A DNA stretch of 64,000 bases from contig NZ_JBBEXD010000004.1 of NCBI RefSeq assembly GCF_037782385.1, positions 310,001 through 374,000 of the forward strand. Direction: 5' to 3'. This DNA comes from Ascidiimonas meishanensis. GTDB taxonomy: Bacteria; Bacteroidota; Bacteroidia; Flavobacteriales; Flavobacteriaceae. A program made the position numbers and the translations under genes. The notes under the pieces were generated by a model. That model had not been told where the DNA came from, made no database searches, and saw only the letters and a list, made by a program, of their open reading frames with translations. Shown in pieces: positions 41,904 to 50,659 of the stretch (positions within the stretch are counted from its first letter, which is position 1; the number at the start of each line of letters is the position of its first letter).

Positions 41904-42457
41904 TTTTTTATACGCTTTTCATTTTGTTTCACAAAAGCTCCCCAACCCGTATAACTTTTTCCAATTTCTGTTTTCCCTGCATTATAAAAATGACAAACGG
42001 CGGCAGCAAGTCCATCTGTAGCATCTAAATTTTTAGGAAGGCTTTTTAAAGATAATAGGCTTTTGAGCATATTTGCCACTTGCTCTTTACTGGCATTTCC
42101 ATTTCCGGTAATGGCCATTTTTATTTTTTTTGGTGAATACTCCGTAATAGGAATTTCTCTGGATAAGCCTGCTGCCATTGCAACTCCTTGTGCTCTTCCT
42201 AATTTGAGCATGCTCTGTACATTTTTCCCGAAAAAAGGTGCTTCTATAGCAATTTCATCAGGACAATGGGTGTCAATTAATTGAATAGTGCGCTCAAAAA
42301 TTAATTTTAACTTTAAATAATGGTCATCATATTTCTGCAGCTGCAATTCGTTCATTTGCAGAAACTCCATCTTTTTGCCTACTATTTTTATCAATCCAAA
42401 ACCCATGATCGTAGTTCCTGGATCTATTCCTAAAATAATCTTTTCAGCTTTTACCAT
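41900..42457 (-). CDS. ruvC: Holliday junction resolvase RuvC
   Basis: About 185 residues from the chosen ATG at 42457 (MVKAEKIILGIDPGTTIMG); an in-frame ATG eight codons upstream (42481) is possible but gives an atypical tail. RNase H-like fold with the catalytic acidic residues in order: Asp12 in GIDPGTT, Glu in IAIEAPFFGKN, and the C-terminal DATDGLAAAVCHFY pair. It dimerises and cleaves Holliday junctions with Mg2+, working with RuvAB. Followed by hemW with a 4-base overlap; the LPG-synthase-like gene begins divergently 80 bases upstream. Confidence 0.95.
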   Translation of the reverse strand: MVKAEKIILGIDPGTTIMGFGLIKIVGKKMEFLQMNELQLQKYDDHYLKLKLIFERTIQLIDTHCPDEIAIEAPFFGKNVQSMLKLGRAQGVAMAAGLSREIPITEYSPKKIKMAITGNGNASKEQVANMLKSLLSLKSLPKNLDATDGLAAAVCHFYNAGKTEIGKSYTGWGAFVKQNEKRIKK

Positions 42458-42536
42458 GTATTTGTATTCTAACAAATTCAAAAGAAGAAAACAAGAAGCA
42501 GTTTAAAATTGATAAAAAATATGGTAATTTGCAGGC

Positions 42537-43511
42537 ATGCCTTCGTCTTCATACAAAACTAAGCATTTCTTATTCCAAGCAGCAAAACTTTTACTGGTAA
42601 TTGCATGTTTGTATTTTTTATATGAACAGATCTCGCGAAGTAAATCCTTATCCTCTTTAAATTTAAAAAAGTTTTTTTTTGAAGAAGTATTTTCTGTAAA
42701 CCTAATTGTCATTCTAATACTCTTCTCTTTAGCCAATTGGAGTCTTGAATTCTCCAAATGGAAAGCACTAATTACTCCTATTCAACCTATTTCATACCAA
42801 CAATCAGCACGCCAAAGCCTTAGCGCTTTTGTATTATCTGCTTTTACCCCAAATAAAATTGGTGAATATGGAGTACGACCTTTATTTTTTGAGAAGTCTT
42901 ACAGAAAGAAAATAGCCATGCTTACAGCAATACATCATTTTACACAAATGTTGGCTACACTTATTTTTGGACTCCTTGGTTTTTTATTTCTTTTTATCAA
43001 TTTTCCGAAGTTATATCAATATTCACATCCTTTAATTTTGCTGGCAACGCTGTTTATTATTATTGGTGGTTTTGTTTATTTTAATACTAAAAAACAATGG
43101 ATTTCTATTCCTTACTTTACAAAAGCAATAATGTTTATTTGTAATTTAAACAAGAGAGCATATGCCAAGAATTTTAGTTTTTCCTTGGCACGCTATCTGA
43201 TTTTTTCGCATCAATTTTTATTTCTACTGTATCAATTTAATCTTTCCATACCTTATACAGAGGGTATGGCTGCCATTGCTACTGTATATTTATTAAGTTC
43301 TATTTTACCTGTTATTTCATTTTTTGATATTTTAATAAAGGGGAGTGTAGCCGTATTTGTTTTTGGGTTCTTTGATTCTTCTGATATAATCATCTTAAAA
43401 ATAATAGGACTTATGTGGATTTTTAACTATTTGATTCCCATAATTATTGGTATTATTACAGTTATTCAACTAAGATATCCTATTCATAAAGAAGCATGGA
43501 AAATATCTTAA
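42537..43511 (+). CDS. Flippase-like / LPG-synthase transmembrane family protein
   Basis: A 324-residue protein with about eight membrane helices, belonging to the UPF0104/lysylphosphatidylglycerol synthase TM group (flippase-like). The conserved block is in the middle of the first third: SLSAFVLSAFTPNKIGEYGVRPLFF. No aminoacyltransferase domain is attached. Relatives move or modify lipids or lipid-linked sugars. Its end overlaps the start of the GT2 gene by 16 bases, so a joint role in a glycolipid is likely. Confidence 0.85.
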   Translation: MPSSSYKTKHFLFQAAKLLLVIACLYFLYEQISRSKSLSSLNLKKFFFEEVFSVNLIVILILFSLANWSLEFSKWKALITPIQPISYQQSARQSLSAFVLSAFTPNKIGEYGVRPLFFEKSYRKKIAMLTAIHHFTQMLATLIFGLLGFLFLFINFPKLYQYSHPLILLATLFIIIGGFVYFNTKKQWISIPYFTKAIMFICNLNKRAYAKNFSFSLARYLIFSHQFLFLLYQFNLSIPYTEGMAAIATVYLLSSILPVISFFDILIKGSVAVFVFGFFDSSDIIILKIIGLMWIFNYLIPIIIGIITVIQLRYPIHKEAWKIS

Positions 43512-44641
43512 CTATTGCTGCTTTTGTTATCTGCTTCGCTTATGGATTACTAATTATAGGTTTTATAATTGGTAGCTTTAAATTAAGATCTGATGCATTA
43601 GAGGCTTCTGAAACACTTCCGGAAATTTGTTTTTCAATAATTGTTCCCTTTAGAAATGAAATAGAAAATATTCCTATTCTAATAAATAGCCTTATTAAGT
43701 TAAACTACAAGCATCAATGGTATGAATTGCTTTTTGTAGATGATGCCTCTAAGGATGGCTCAGCAAATCTTATTCATTCTCTTTTAGATAAATATCCTCA
43801 ACTAGATTATAAGATTTTAAACAATCATCGTAAAACGAGTTCTCCAAAAAAAGATGCCATTACTACTGCTATTACCACTGCAAAGTATGAGTGGATAGTC
43901 ACAACAGATGCAGATTGTAGAGTACCCTCCAGATGGTTAGAAAGCTATAATAAAAGTATTCAGAAAAATGACCCAGTTTTCATTGCAGGACCAGTTACTT
44001 ACTGTATAAGAAATAGATTTCTTGAACAATTTGAGTTACTAGATTTTTTAAGTTTAATGGGGAGTACTATGGGAGGATTTGGCATTGGCTATCCATTTCT
44101 GTGTAATGGAGCAAATCTTGCCTATAAAAAGAAGGTTTTTTTTGCGCTAAACGGGTTTTTAAACAATGCACATATTGCCGGAGGAGATGATATTTTTACA
44201 CTTGAAAAAGTAAAAAAGGCTTACCCAGAGAAATTGGTTTTTTTAAAGCATACAGATGCTATTGTAACAACCTTACCACAAGGGAATTTAAGAGAATTGC
44301 TGGCTCAACGGATTCGGTGGGCTGCAAAAGCTTCAGCTTATAAGAATAATTTTGCGATTTTAGTTGGAAGCATTGTGTTTGTAATGAATTTATTTTTAAT
44401 AGTTTTAGTATTTCTATCGGCATCAAAAACTATTAATTTTAATCTGCTAATATGGGTTTATTTGCTTAAGTTCAATCTCGATTTTTTATTGTTATATCAG
44501 TCTGCTAAATTCTTCAAACAGGAGAATGAAATGAAAGCTTATTTCCTAAGTAGTGTTCTATATCCTTTTTTTAATGTGCTGGTTGCTTTTCGGTCTTTTT
44601 TTGGTGGTTATAGATGGAAAGGAAGGTATTTTAGAAAATAA
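43496..44641 (+). CDS. Membrane GT2 glycosyltransferase
   Basis: A 381-residue processive-type family 2 glycosyltransferase. One N-terminal membrane helix (about 5-27) and three C-terminal ones (about 288-380) flank a cytosolic GT-A domain: IIVPFRNEIENIP, LLFVDDASKDGS, VTTDADCRVP (metal DxD), GGDDIFTLEK and the QRIRW motif (Q-x-x-R-W) of processive or lipid-directed enzymes. It overlaps the flippase-like gene by 16 bases. Together they look like a two-gene unit that synthesises and moves a glycolipid; the sugar is unknown. Confidence 0.9.
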   Translation: MENILTIAAFVICFAYGLLIIGFIIGSFKLRSDALEASETLPEICFSIIVPFRNEIENIPILINSLIKLNYKHQWYELLFVDDASKDGSANLIHSLLDKYPQLDYKILNNHRKTSSPKKDAITTAITTAKYEWIVTTDADCRVPSRWLESYNKSIQKNDPVFIAGPVTYCIRNRFLEQFELLDFLSLMGSTMGGFGIGYPFLCNGANLAYKKKVFFALNGFLNNAHIAGGDDIFTLEKVKKAYPEKLVFLKHTDAIVTTLPQGNLRELLAQRIRWAAKASAYKNNFAILVGSIVFVMNLFLIVLVFLSASKTINFNLLIWVYLLKFNLDFLLLYQSAKFFKQENEMKAYFLSSVLYPFFNVLVAFRSFFGGYRWKGRYFRK

Positions 44642-44651
44642 TAATGAAGAT

Positions 44652-45113
44652 TTATGATTCTTTAAGCCTGCTGTCAAAAGTAAAACGTTCTGTTTTTACT
44701 ACTTTAATTAGAGTAGCGTCTAAATGCAACGGATTGATAATATAATTTGCCTCTGGTCTTACAATTGCAGAAGGCACTTTAAGCACTGCAGCTTTTGAAT
44801 CTTTACAAAACTTAGTGAAAATTTCTTGGGTATCATTATTATATGGGAAACTATTCCAATTTGCTGGAAGTTTTTTTTCTTCTATAATTTTTATATCATC
44901 GGGTATTTCTATATGTGCAATAATCCGATCATTAGGAAGATCTTCTGTAATATCCAGATGCATTACAACTTCTAAATAGGCTAAAGAAATATTTTGAGAA
45001 GTGTATACAGCTCTAGTTCCAATTTTATTCCACCTACCTCCTACTTTTTCGGCACCAATACCAGAAAGTAATTCATGTTTTCTTTTAATTCTGTCTATTC
45101 TATAAACAATCAT
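44652..45113 (-). CDS. RES-domain toxin
   Basis: A 153-residue RES-family protein. The conserved Arg-Glu-Ser triad is visible: Arg in MIVYRIDRIKR and GGRWNKIG, Glu in AYLEVVMHLD and Ser/Thr in VPSAIVRPEANY; YTSQNISLAYLE is the family hallmark. Characterised RES toxins (MbcT, Res) split NAD+ with phosphorolysis or hydrolysis, starving the cell. The gene overlaps the Xre/MbcA-like antitoxin upstream by 4 bases, the normal order for RES-Xre modules. It is convergent with the GT2 gene (10-base gap). Confidence 0.9.
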   Translation of the reverse strand: MIVYRIDRIKRKHELLSGIGAEKVGGRWNKIGTRAVYTSQNISLAYLEVVMHLDITEDLPNDRIIAHIEIPDDIKIIEEKKLPANWNSFPYNNDTQEIFTKFCKDSKAAVLKVPSAIVRPEANYIINPLHLDATLIKVVKTERFTFDSRLKES

Positions 45114-45523
45114 GCAAAAATACCGTAATCTATACGCTCTATTTCATTGAGAACTAATTGTACCCCATAGCTGGTATCAAGCAATGAAAAGGGGGTTGTA
45201 CCGCCAATAGCAATGTTACATTTATTAAGCCATCTGGTAAACTTTTTTTCATCTCCAAAGACTTCAAAACCTTTTGAATACACTTCTGCTATCTCAAAAA
45301 GGCGCTCACTTACTTCTTTATCATAATGGTTTTTCTTTGCTAATGTAGAATATGATGCGGGTACAATTTCTGAAATTTTAGTAATAGGAAGTGCTACTCG
45401 CAAACTAAATTTTTTAAGATCTGAGCGACTTACACCACTTCTTGAAGCATGAATAATTTTTAATTTAGTTTGTGGAGAGCTACTATTGCCGTCTACAAAA
45501 TCTGTAAGTGTAAAAGCTTCCAT
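45110..45523 (-). CDS. Xre/MbcA/ParS-type antitoxin
   Basis: A 137-residue protein. The N-terminal half is a helix-turn-helix of the Xre type (SGVSRSDLKKFSLRVALPITKISEIVPASYSTL, about 28-62), and the C-terminal half is the DUF2384/MbcA toxin-binding domain (RLFEIAEVYSKGFEVFGDEKKFTRWLN, PFSLLDTSYGVQLVLNEIERIDYG). The final residues would enter the RES active site. It should neutralise the toxin and repress its own operon. Adjacent promoter presumably lies in the 72 bases before 45596. Confidence 0.9.
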   Translation of the reverse strand: MEAFTLTDFVDGNSSSPQTKLKIIHASRSGVSRSDLKKFSLRVALPITKISEIVPASYSTLAKKNHYDKEVSERLFEIAEVYSKGFEVFGDEKKFTRWLNKCNIAIGGTTPFSLLDTSYGVQLVLNEIERIDYGIFA

Positions 45524-45595
45524 ATAGGTAAAATTACATATGTCACTATGTAAAAATACACAATTTAATTGAGTTTACCATAGATGTCTCTACTT

Positions 45596-46108
45596 TTATT
45601 CTACATGAATAACCACTGGCAACCTAAATCGCATCCCTACAGGTACAGTCTGCGTAGTATTTTTGGAAGCTGCATTCTTTAAAGCTGGGAAAATTTTTGG
45701 AAGTTTTTTTAGAGATGTGCTAAAATGATCGTGTAGTGTGGGAATTTCTTGTTGTACTAATCTGCTTTGTTCAATATTCAAAATAGATACTATTCCCTCA
45801 TGATCTACTTTTAATTCTAAAATTACAGTATCATTAATTTCTCTTTTCACCACAATATTCTCTGCTTCAAAAGCTTTCATAATATGATCTGAAAAAGTAA
45901 TTTCAAAACAATCCTTTTGAGATTCTTTATTAGCCATCTCATCACAGCTTTCAAATAAAGGAAAACGATCTACCCTATTCCAATTAATTGTATCTATTCT
46001 TTCGGAGGCTATTTCATCTGCGGATGGAAAATTTCGCTGTAAAAAAGATTCACAACTCTGTAATGAGAGCAGCAAAACAAAAAGAATTAAAACCTTACAT
46101 CTTTGCAT
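45596..46108 (-). CDS. Putative lipoprotein with TonB-C-like terminal region
   Basis: A 170-residue lipoprotein: MQRCKVLILFVLLLSLQSC gives a lipobox with Cys19. The mature part is short helix then a beta-rich C-terminal half (REINDTVILELKVDHEGIVSIL ... PVGMRFRLPVVIHVE) that resembles the TonB C-terminal domain of energy-transducer-like proteins, though without a TonB membrane helix. Cys residues in FESCDEM and KDCFEI could form a disulfide. Single gene. Function not assigned. Confidence 0.65.
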   Translation of the reverse strand: MQRCKVLILFVLLLSLQSCESFLQRNFPSADEIASERIDTINWNRVDRFPLFESCDEMANKESQKDCFEITFSDHIMKAFEAENIVVKREINDTVILELKVDHEGIVSILNIEQSRLVQQEIPTLHDHFSTSLKKLPKIFPALKNAASKNTTQTVPVGMRFRLPVVIHVE

Positions 46109-46255
46109 TTATACAAGATACAATAAACGTTATAAATTTAAATAGACAAAGCTTTTATTCTAAGATTTGGAATGTTGGTAAAGATATTAAAACCAAACAG
46201 TAAATAAAGCAGGTGTAACAAACTTTGATTAACTTCGTCTGACTTAATAAAAAAA

Positions 46256-46768
46256 ATGGATTTATTTCTCATTGTTTTGGGCTTTTCCTTCGTTTTTCTT
46301 GGTTTGCTAGGTAGTTTTTTGCCTGCCCTGCCTGGCCCACCATTAAGTTGGGTAGGCCTTCTTATGATTCATCTCACTTCTATTATCCCTATAAATTGGT
46401 GGTTTCTGGGAATTACATTTATTATTGCCTTAATTATTTTTGTATTAGACTATATAATTCCTGCTATGGGAACCAAACGTTTTGGAGGAAGCAAAGCTGG
46501 AATGATAGGCACTTCTATAGGGTTAATTGTTGGTTTTTTTACTCCTATTCCTTTTGGTATTCTAATAGGTGCGTTTTTAGGAGCTTTTATTGGAGAACTT
46601 ATTAATAAGGCAGATACCGGTGTTGCAATAAAAGCTGCTTTTGGATCTTTTCTAGGTTTTATGACTTCCACTTTCATTAAATTCATTGTTTCCACTATTT
46701 ACTTTGGGCTTTTCTTTTTCAAAATTTGGGAGTATAGAGACCCTGTGCTTTCTTTATTATCATTCTAA
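46256..46768 (+). CDS. DUF456 membrane protein
   Basis: A 170-residue protein with several membrane helices and the Gly-rich repeats of DUF456: FLGLLGSFLPALPGPPLSWVG near the start and GTKRFGGSKAGMIGTSIGLIVG plus IPFGILIGAFLGAFIGEL in the middle. The family is widespread, of unknown function, and is sometimes called a small-multidrug-like fold. It stands alone, convergent with the E1-like gene. Confidence 0.88.
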   Translation: MDLFLIVLGFSFVFLGLLGSFLPALPGPPLSWVGLLMIHLTSIIPINWWFLGITFIIALIIFVLDYIIPAMGTKRFGGSKAGMIGTSIGLIVGFFTPIPFGILIGAFLGAFIGELINKADTGVAIKAAFGSFLGFMTSTFIKFIVSTIYFGLFFFKIWEYRDPVLSLLSF

Positions 46769-46776
46769 ATTTTACA

Positions 46777-46803
46777 TAAAAAAAGCCCTTTAAAAAAGGG
46801 CTT
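46777..46803 (-). terminator. Terminator at the end of the sulfur-transfer/export cluster
   Basis: AAGCCCTTT (46783-46791) and AAAGGGCTT (46795-46803) form a perfect 9-bp stem. On the minus strand it is followed by seven T residues (A-run 46778-46784), closing the transcript of the E1-like gene. Confidence 0.8.
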
Positions 46804-46829
46804 CAAAAATAGTTAAAGTGTAATTAGAA

Positions 46830-48002
46830 TTATAAGGCACATGCCGCTTCATAATCGATATATTCTGGATAATGCTCTTTACCTGAGCAACCGCAATATG
46901 CACAATTTTCTTTTTTATCGATATCAAACATGTCAAACTCCCAATTTAATGCGTCATACTTAAGGAGTTTACCCACTAATAATTCACCAAAACCGGCTAA
47001 AATTTTAATTGCTTCTGTTGCACACATGAGACCTACCATTCCTGGTAAAACTCCTAAAACACCTGCTTCTGCACAAGATGGTGCTAATTCAGGTGGTGGT
47101 GGTGATGGGTATACACAACGATAACAAGGACTATTTTCTTTTTCAGAATCTGGCCAAAAAGTAGCTACTTGTCCTTCAAAACGAAACACAGAACCATGTA
47201 CGTTTGGCAGCCCTAATTTTACACACGCATCATTGATTAGATATCTAGTATTAAAATTATCTGTACCATCTAAAATAATATCGTAATCCTGCATGATACG
47301 CTCTACATTTTCCTTTGTAAGCATTTCATCGTAGGTATTAACGGTAATCCCTGAATTTAATGCCTCCAATCTTGCTTTTGCAGAGGCTACTTTTGAGGTA
47401 CCAACACTTGCCTCCGTATGCAAAATTTGTCTTTGCAAGTTTGTGCTATCCACTATATCATTATCAATAATACCAATAGTTCCTACTCCTGCAGCCGCTA
47501 AATACCAGGCAACTGGAGAACCTATACCACCAGCACCTACTATTAAAGCACGGCTTTTAAGTAATTTAAGCTGTCCTTTTTCACCTACTTCAGGAATTAA
47601 GAGATGTCTTTTATATCTTTCCTGATCTTTCTCTTTTAAAACTTGAGGAGTTTCAAAAGGCAAACCGCTACGTTTCCATTCGTTAAAGCCTCCTTTAACG
47701 GAAAACACCTTGCGATATCCCATTTGTTGCAGACAATCTGCTGCAACAAGTGATCTTCTGCCTGATGCACATATAAGTAAAATAGGATCTTCACTGTCGC
47801 CTACAAATTGATCTACCTGCATTTCCAACATTCCTTTAGGCAGCAAAATTGCTTCTTTAGGACATCCACTTTTTGTTTCATCTTTTTCTCTGATATCGAT
47901 AAGACGAACATCTTTTTGCTGTAATTCATAAGCTTGCGTTACAGAAACTTCTTCTACAGACTCCCGTAATTTGTTTAGATAATTGTTTACTTCTACTAAC
48001 AT
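46830..48002 (-). CDS. E1-like adenylyltransferase with N-terminal rhodanese (MoeB/ThiF family)
   Basis: A 390-residue fusion. Residues 12-115 are a rhodanese domain with active-site Cys78 in LLICASGRRS. Residues about 130-390 are a ThiF/MoeB-type adenylation domain: GAGGIGSPVAWYL (156-168), IDNDIVDSTNLQRQ with conserved acidic and Arg residues, DGTDNFNTRYLIND, and zinc Cys pairs CYRC (293-296) and CAYC (367-370). It should adenylate the C-terminal Gly-Gly of a ubiquitin-like sulfur carrier and hand it sulfur from the rhodanese persulfide, forming a thiocarboxylate. MOCS3, Uba4 and MoeZ carry rhodanese at the C-terminus, so the order here is reversed. Last in a minus-strand series that includes the matching carrier at 53348. 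Confidence 0.88.
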   Translation of the reverse strand: MLVEVNNYLNKLRESVEEVSVTQAYELQQKDVRLIDIREKDETKSGCPKEAILLPKGMLEMQVDQFVGDSEDPILLICASGRRSLVAADCLQQMGYRKVFSVKGGFNEWKRSGLPFETPQVLKEKDQERYKRHLLIPEVGEKGQLKLLKSRALIVGAGGIGSPVAWYLAAAGVGTIGIIDNDIVDSTNLQRQILHTEASVGTSKVASAKARLEALNSGITVNTYDEMLTKENVERIMQDYDIILDGTDNFNTRYLINDACVKLGLPNVHGSVFRFEGQVATFWPDSEKENSPCYRCVYPSPPPPELAPSCAEAGVLGVLPGMVGLMCATEAIKILAGFGELLVGKLLKYDALNWEFDMFDIDKKENCAYCGCSGKEHYPEYIDYEAACAL

Positions 48003-48004
48003 AA

Positions 48005-49147
48005 TTAATTGTTTAATCCGGTTGGTTTATGACATGAATAGCATTGATATGCTCTTTTAAAATCTTTTGAATTGATAAATGTTTCTAATGCTGGTTTTTG
48101 AATGTTTGTTCTTCCTTCTTTAAGTTGTTCACTATATTGTTTTATTTCCATGAGTTTTTCTTTTCTCATTTCAAAGGTGTAAAGATCATCCCAACTTTGA
48201 AGAATATCGCTTCGTTCTGTTTCTATAAAATTACTAGCACCTTCAAGTGTCTCTATATATGTATCTAATTCTTCTATTTCCGCAGTTCTAAATTCTTCTG
48301 TAGTTTGAATATACCAATCCATCTTTTTCAGATTCAAATCAAATCGATACAAGGGACCAAAAATCTCCGGATACAATCCGCCCAAAGGTGGTAAAGCCCC
48401 TGGAACTAACCTTGCATTTACATTCAAGAGTAATTCATTCATTCTAGGGTTCTTAAACGTATTGAGGCTATCTTTATAATTAGTGAGTGCAACCATAGAC
48501 ATTAAAACATTCCAGTCTGGAAGTAAATCAAAATCTACCAGTTGAACTCCTACATAGTCAATCACCTTATTGTGAATTTCAGGATCATTTGCTAAACCTC
48601 TATTTTTAAGTCTTCCTTCTACTTGCTTAATTGATATATAAAACCCAAAAGCTTTGTCATTATATCGATTAATCTGATAGGCTAATTCGCTTACTCTAGC
48701 CGCCTCTGCCATCATAGCTTCCAATTCTTTTTGCTCAAAATCTGGGGTGGAAGAAGCCAAACCCGAATAATATCCCGTGTCAGGATTTCCCATAATATCT
48801 TTAAAAGTAAGATATTGATCGTTGTGTGCGCCTCCAAGCGCTAACATATAAAATGAATAATACATTCCTGCCAGACGCATGTATTCTAAATCACTTTCAC
48901 TTGTATATTCATCATTTAGGTATCCTTCTTCAAGATTTTGATATGTATTTGCCAGTTGGCTTCTAAATTCTACAATATTTCCAACTACCTCTGGTGATTC
49001 AAAATTTAGATTTTCAAAAAATGCTGGCCGAATTTCACTTAAAAAAAACAGCGGTTCTTGATCTTCTGTTTCGTTCTCGCAGTTTATAAATAGAAAAATG
49101 CTTAGTATTATAAACCCTATTCGTTTTAAACGGTTTATTGTTTTCAT
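48005..49147 (-). CDS. Lipoprotein with C-terminal CXXCH haem site (copy B of a tandem pair)
   Basis: A 380-residue lipoprotein. The signal ends in FLFINC, with Cys the lipidated residue (about 23). The mature part is almost all helix with no recognised domain, and at the very end carries one CYSCH motif (Cys369, Cys372, His373), the covalent attachment pattern of a c-type haem. No Met ligand is obvious close by. It is a near copy of the gene at 49279 and lies 2 bases before the E1-like gene. Likely an electron-transfer protein or haem-dependent sensor at the outer membrane; no family is recognised. Confidence 0.8.
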   Translation of the reverse strand: MKTINRLKRIGFIILSIFLFINCENETEDQEPLFFLSEIRPAFFENLNFESPEVVGNIVEFRSQLANTYQNLEEGYLNDEYTSESDLEYMRLAGMYYSFYMLALGGAHNDQYLTFKDIMGNPDTGYYSGLASSTPDFEQKELEAMMAEAARVSELAYQINRYNDKAFGFYISIKQVEGRLKNRGLANDPEIHNKVIDYVGVQLVDFDLLPDWNVLMSMVALTNYKDSLNTFKNPRMNELLLNVNARLVPGALPPLGGLYPEIFGPLYRFDLNLKKMDWYIQTTEEFRTAEIEELDTYIETLEGASNFIETERSDILQSWDDLYTFEMRKEKLMEIKQYSEQLKEGRTNIQKPALETFINSKDFKRAYQCYSCHKPTGLNN

Positions 49148-49278
49148 AATCGAAATAATTTAGTATTAATAAATGTATATCACTAAAAATAGAATACTTA
49201 CAACCATTTAAAAAGCTACTAGAACTTATCTATTTTTAATCCGATTTGTATGAATAGGGGAATCTAAGTTTTAAAAAA

Positions 49279-50421
49279 TTAATTAATTAATCCGGTTGGT
49301 TTATGACATGAATAGCATTGATATGCTTTTTTAAATTCGTTGGAATTAATAAATGTTTCTAATGCTGGTTTTTGAATGTTTGTTCTTCCTTCTTTAAGTT
49401 GTGCACTATATTGTTTTACTTCCATAAGTTTTTCTTTTCTCATTTCAAAAGTGTAAAGAGCATCCCAGCTTTTAAGGATCTCACTTCTTTCCTTTTCTAT
49501 GAAATTAGTAGCACCTTCCAGTGTTTCTATATATGTATCTAACTCTAGTATTTGTTCCATTGTAAATTCTTCTGTAGTCTGAATATACCAATCTATTTTT
49601 TTTAGATTCAAATCAAATCGATATAATGGACCCAAAATTTCGGGATATAACCCTCCTAAATCTGGCAATAAACCAGGAACCAATCTAGCATTGACGTTGA
49701 AAAGAACATCATTCATTCTCGGGTTTTTAAATGTATTGAGACTATCTGCATAATTTGTAAATGTTACCATAGCCATTAAAACATTCCAGTCTGGAAGTAA
49801 ATCAAAATTTACCAATTGAACTCCCACATAATCAATTGCTTGATCTTGAGTTTCCGCATCATTAGCCATGCCCCTATTTTTCAATCTTCCTTCCACTTGT
49901 TTAATAGATACATGAAAACCATAGGCTTTATCATTATACCCGTTAATCTGATAAGCTAATTTGCTCACTCTGACTGCCTCTGCCATCATTGCTTCCAACT
50001 CTTTTTGTTCAAAATCAGGAGTAGAAGAAGATAAACCTGAATAATATCCTATTTCAGGATTACCCATGATGTTTTTAAAAGTTAAGTATTCATCGTTATA
50101 ATTACCTCCTAATGCTAACAGATAAAAAGAATAATACATTCCTGCCAGACGCATGTATTCTAAATCACTTTCACTTTTATATTCCTGATTCAGATATGCT
50201 TCCTCAAGACTTTCATATGTAGTTGCTAATTGCGTTCTAAATGTTACAATATTCCCAACTACTTCTGGTGATTCAAAATTTAGATTTTCAAAAAATGCTG
50301 GCCGAATTTCACTTAAAAAAAACAGCGGTTCTTGATCTTCTGTTTCCTGCTCACAGTTTATAAATAAAAAAACACTTAGTACTACAAACACAACTTGTTT
50401 TAAACGAATTATTGGTTTCAT
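49279..50421 (-). CDS. Lipoprotein with C-terminal CXXCH haem site (copy A of a tandem pair)
   Basis: A 380-residue lipoprotein, same length as its neighbour and the same residues over most of the protein. Signal ends in FLFINC. The body is helical; a CYSCH motif lies at Cys369-Cys372-His373 followed by KPTGL. Differences cluster in a few surface-like positions and in the signal. The 130 bases upstream of copy B also resemble the sequence upstream of copy A, so the duplicated unit included the regulatory region. It lies between the outer-membrane barrel gene (238-base gap) and copy B. Confidence 0.8.
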   Translation of the reverse strand: MKPIIRLKQVVFVVLSVFLFINCEQETEDQEPLFFLSEIRPAFFENLNFESPEVVGNIVTFRTQLATTYESLEEAYLNQEYKSESDLEYMRLAGMYYSFYLLALGGNYNDEYLTFKNIMGNPEIGYYSGLSSSTPDFEQKELEAMMAEAVRVSKLAYQINGYNDKAYGFHVSIKQVEGRLKNRGMANDAETQDQAIDYVGVQLVNFDLLPDWNVLMAMVTFTNYADSLNTFKNPRMNDVLFNVNARLVPGLLPDLGGLYPEILGPLYRFDLNLKKIDWYIQTTEEFTMEQILELDTYIETLEGATNFIEKERSEILKSWDALYTFEMRKEKLMEVKQYSAQLKEGRTNIQKPALETFINSNEFKKAYQCYSCHKPTGLIN

Positions 50422-50659
50422 AATCGAAATGATAATTTAAATATTAATAAAGATGTACATAATTAAAAATGGAACATTAGCAGCCATTTAAGAAAGCTAC
50501 AGGACCTTATCTATATTTTAGTTTGATTTTGAATAGAACGAATTCAATGGTTAACAAACTACCAAAAGAATTTTTAGATTACTTATCCATACTTCTATGG
50601 AGATTTAGCTAAATGTTATATTTCACTATAAAGATGTTAGAACATCATTTCCATAAATA

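Larger units (their letters stand above)
48005..50560. repeat. Tandem gene duplication of the CXXCH lipoprotein with its leader region
   Basis: Two direct copies of about 1.27 kb each (coding parts 48005-49147 and 49279-50421, each followed upstream by a similar short AT-rich leader, e.g. TTTAAA with GCTAC and CTTATCTAT). High identity at DNA level over the whole coding region, for instance at the 5' ends (CAGCGGTTCTTGATCTTCTG in both). Confidence 0.85.

Noticed and set aside
42458..42481. Upstream extension of ruvC
   Set aside because: Adds eight residues not seen in RuvC proteins; the internal ATG gives the standard start.
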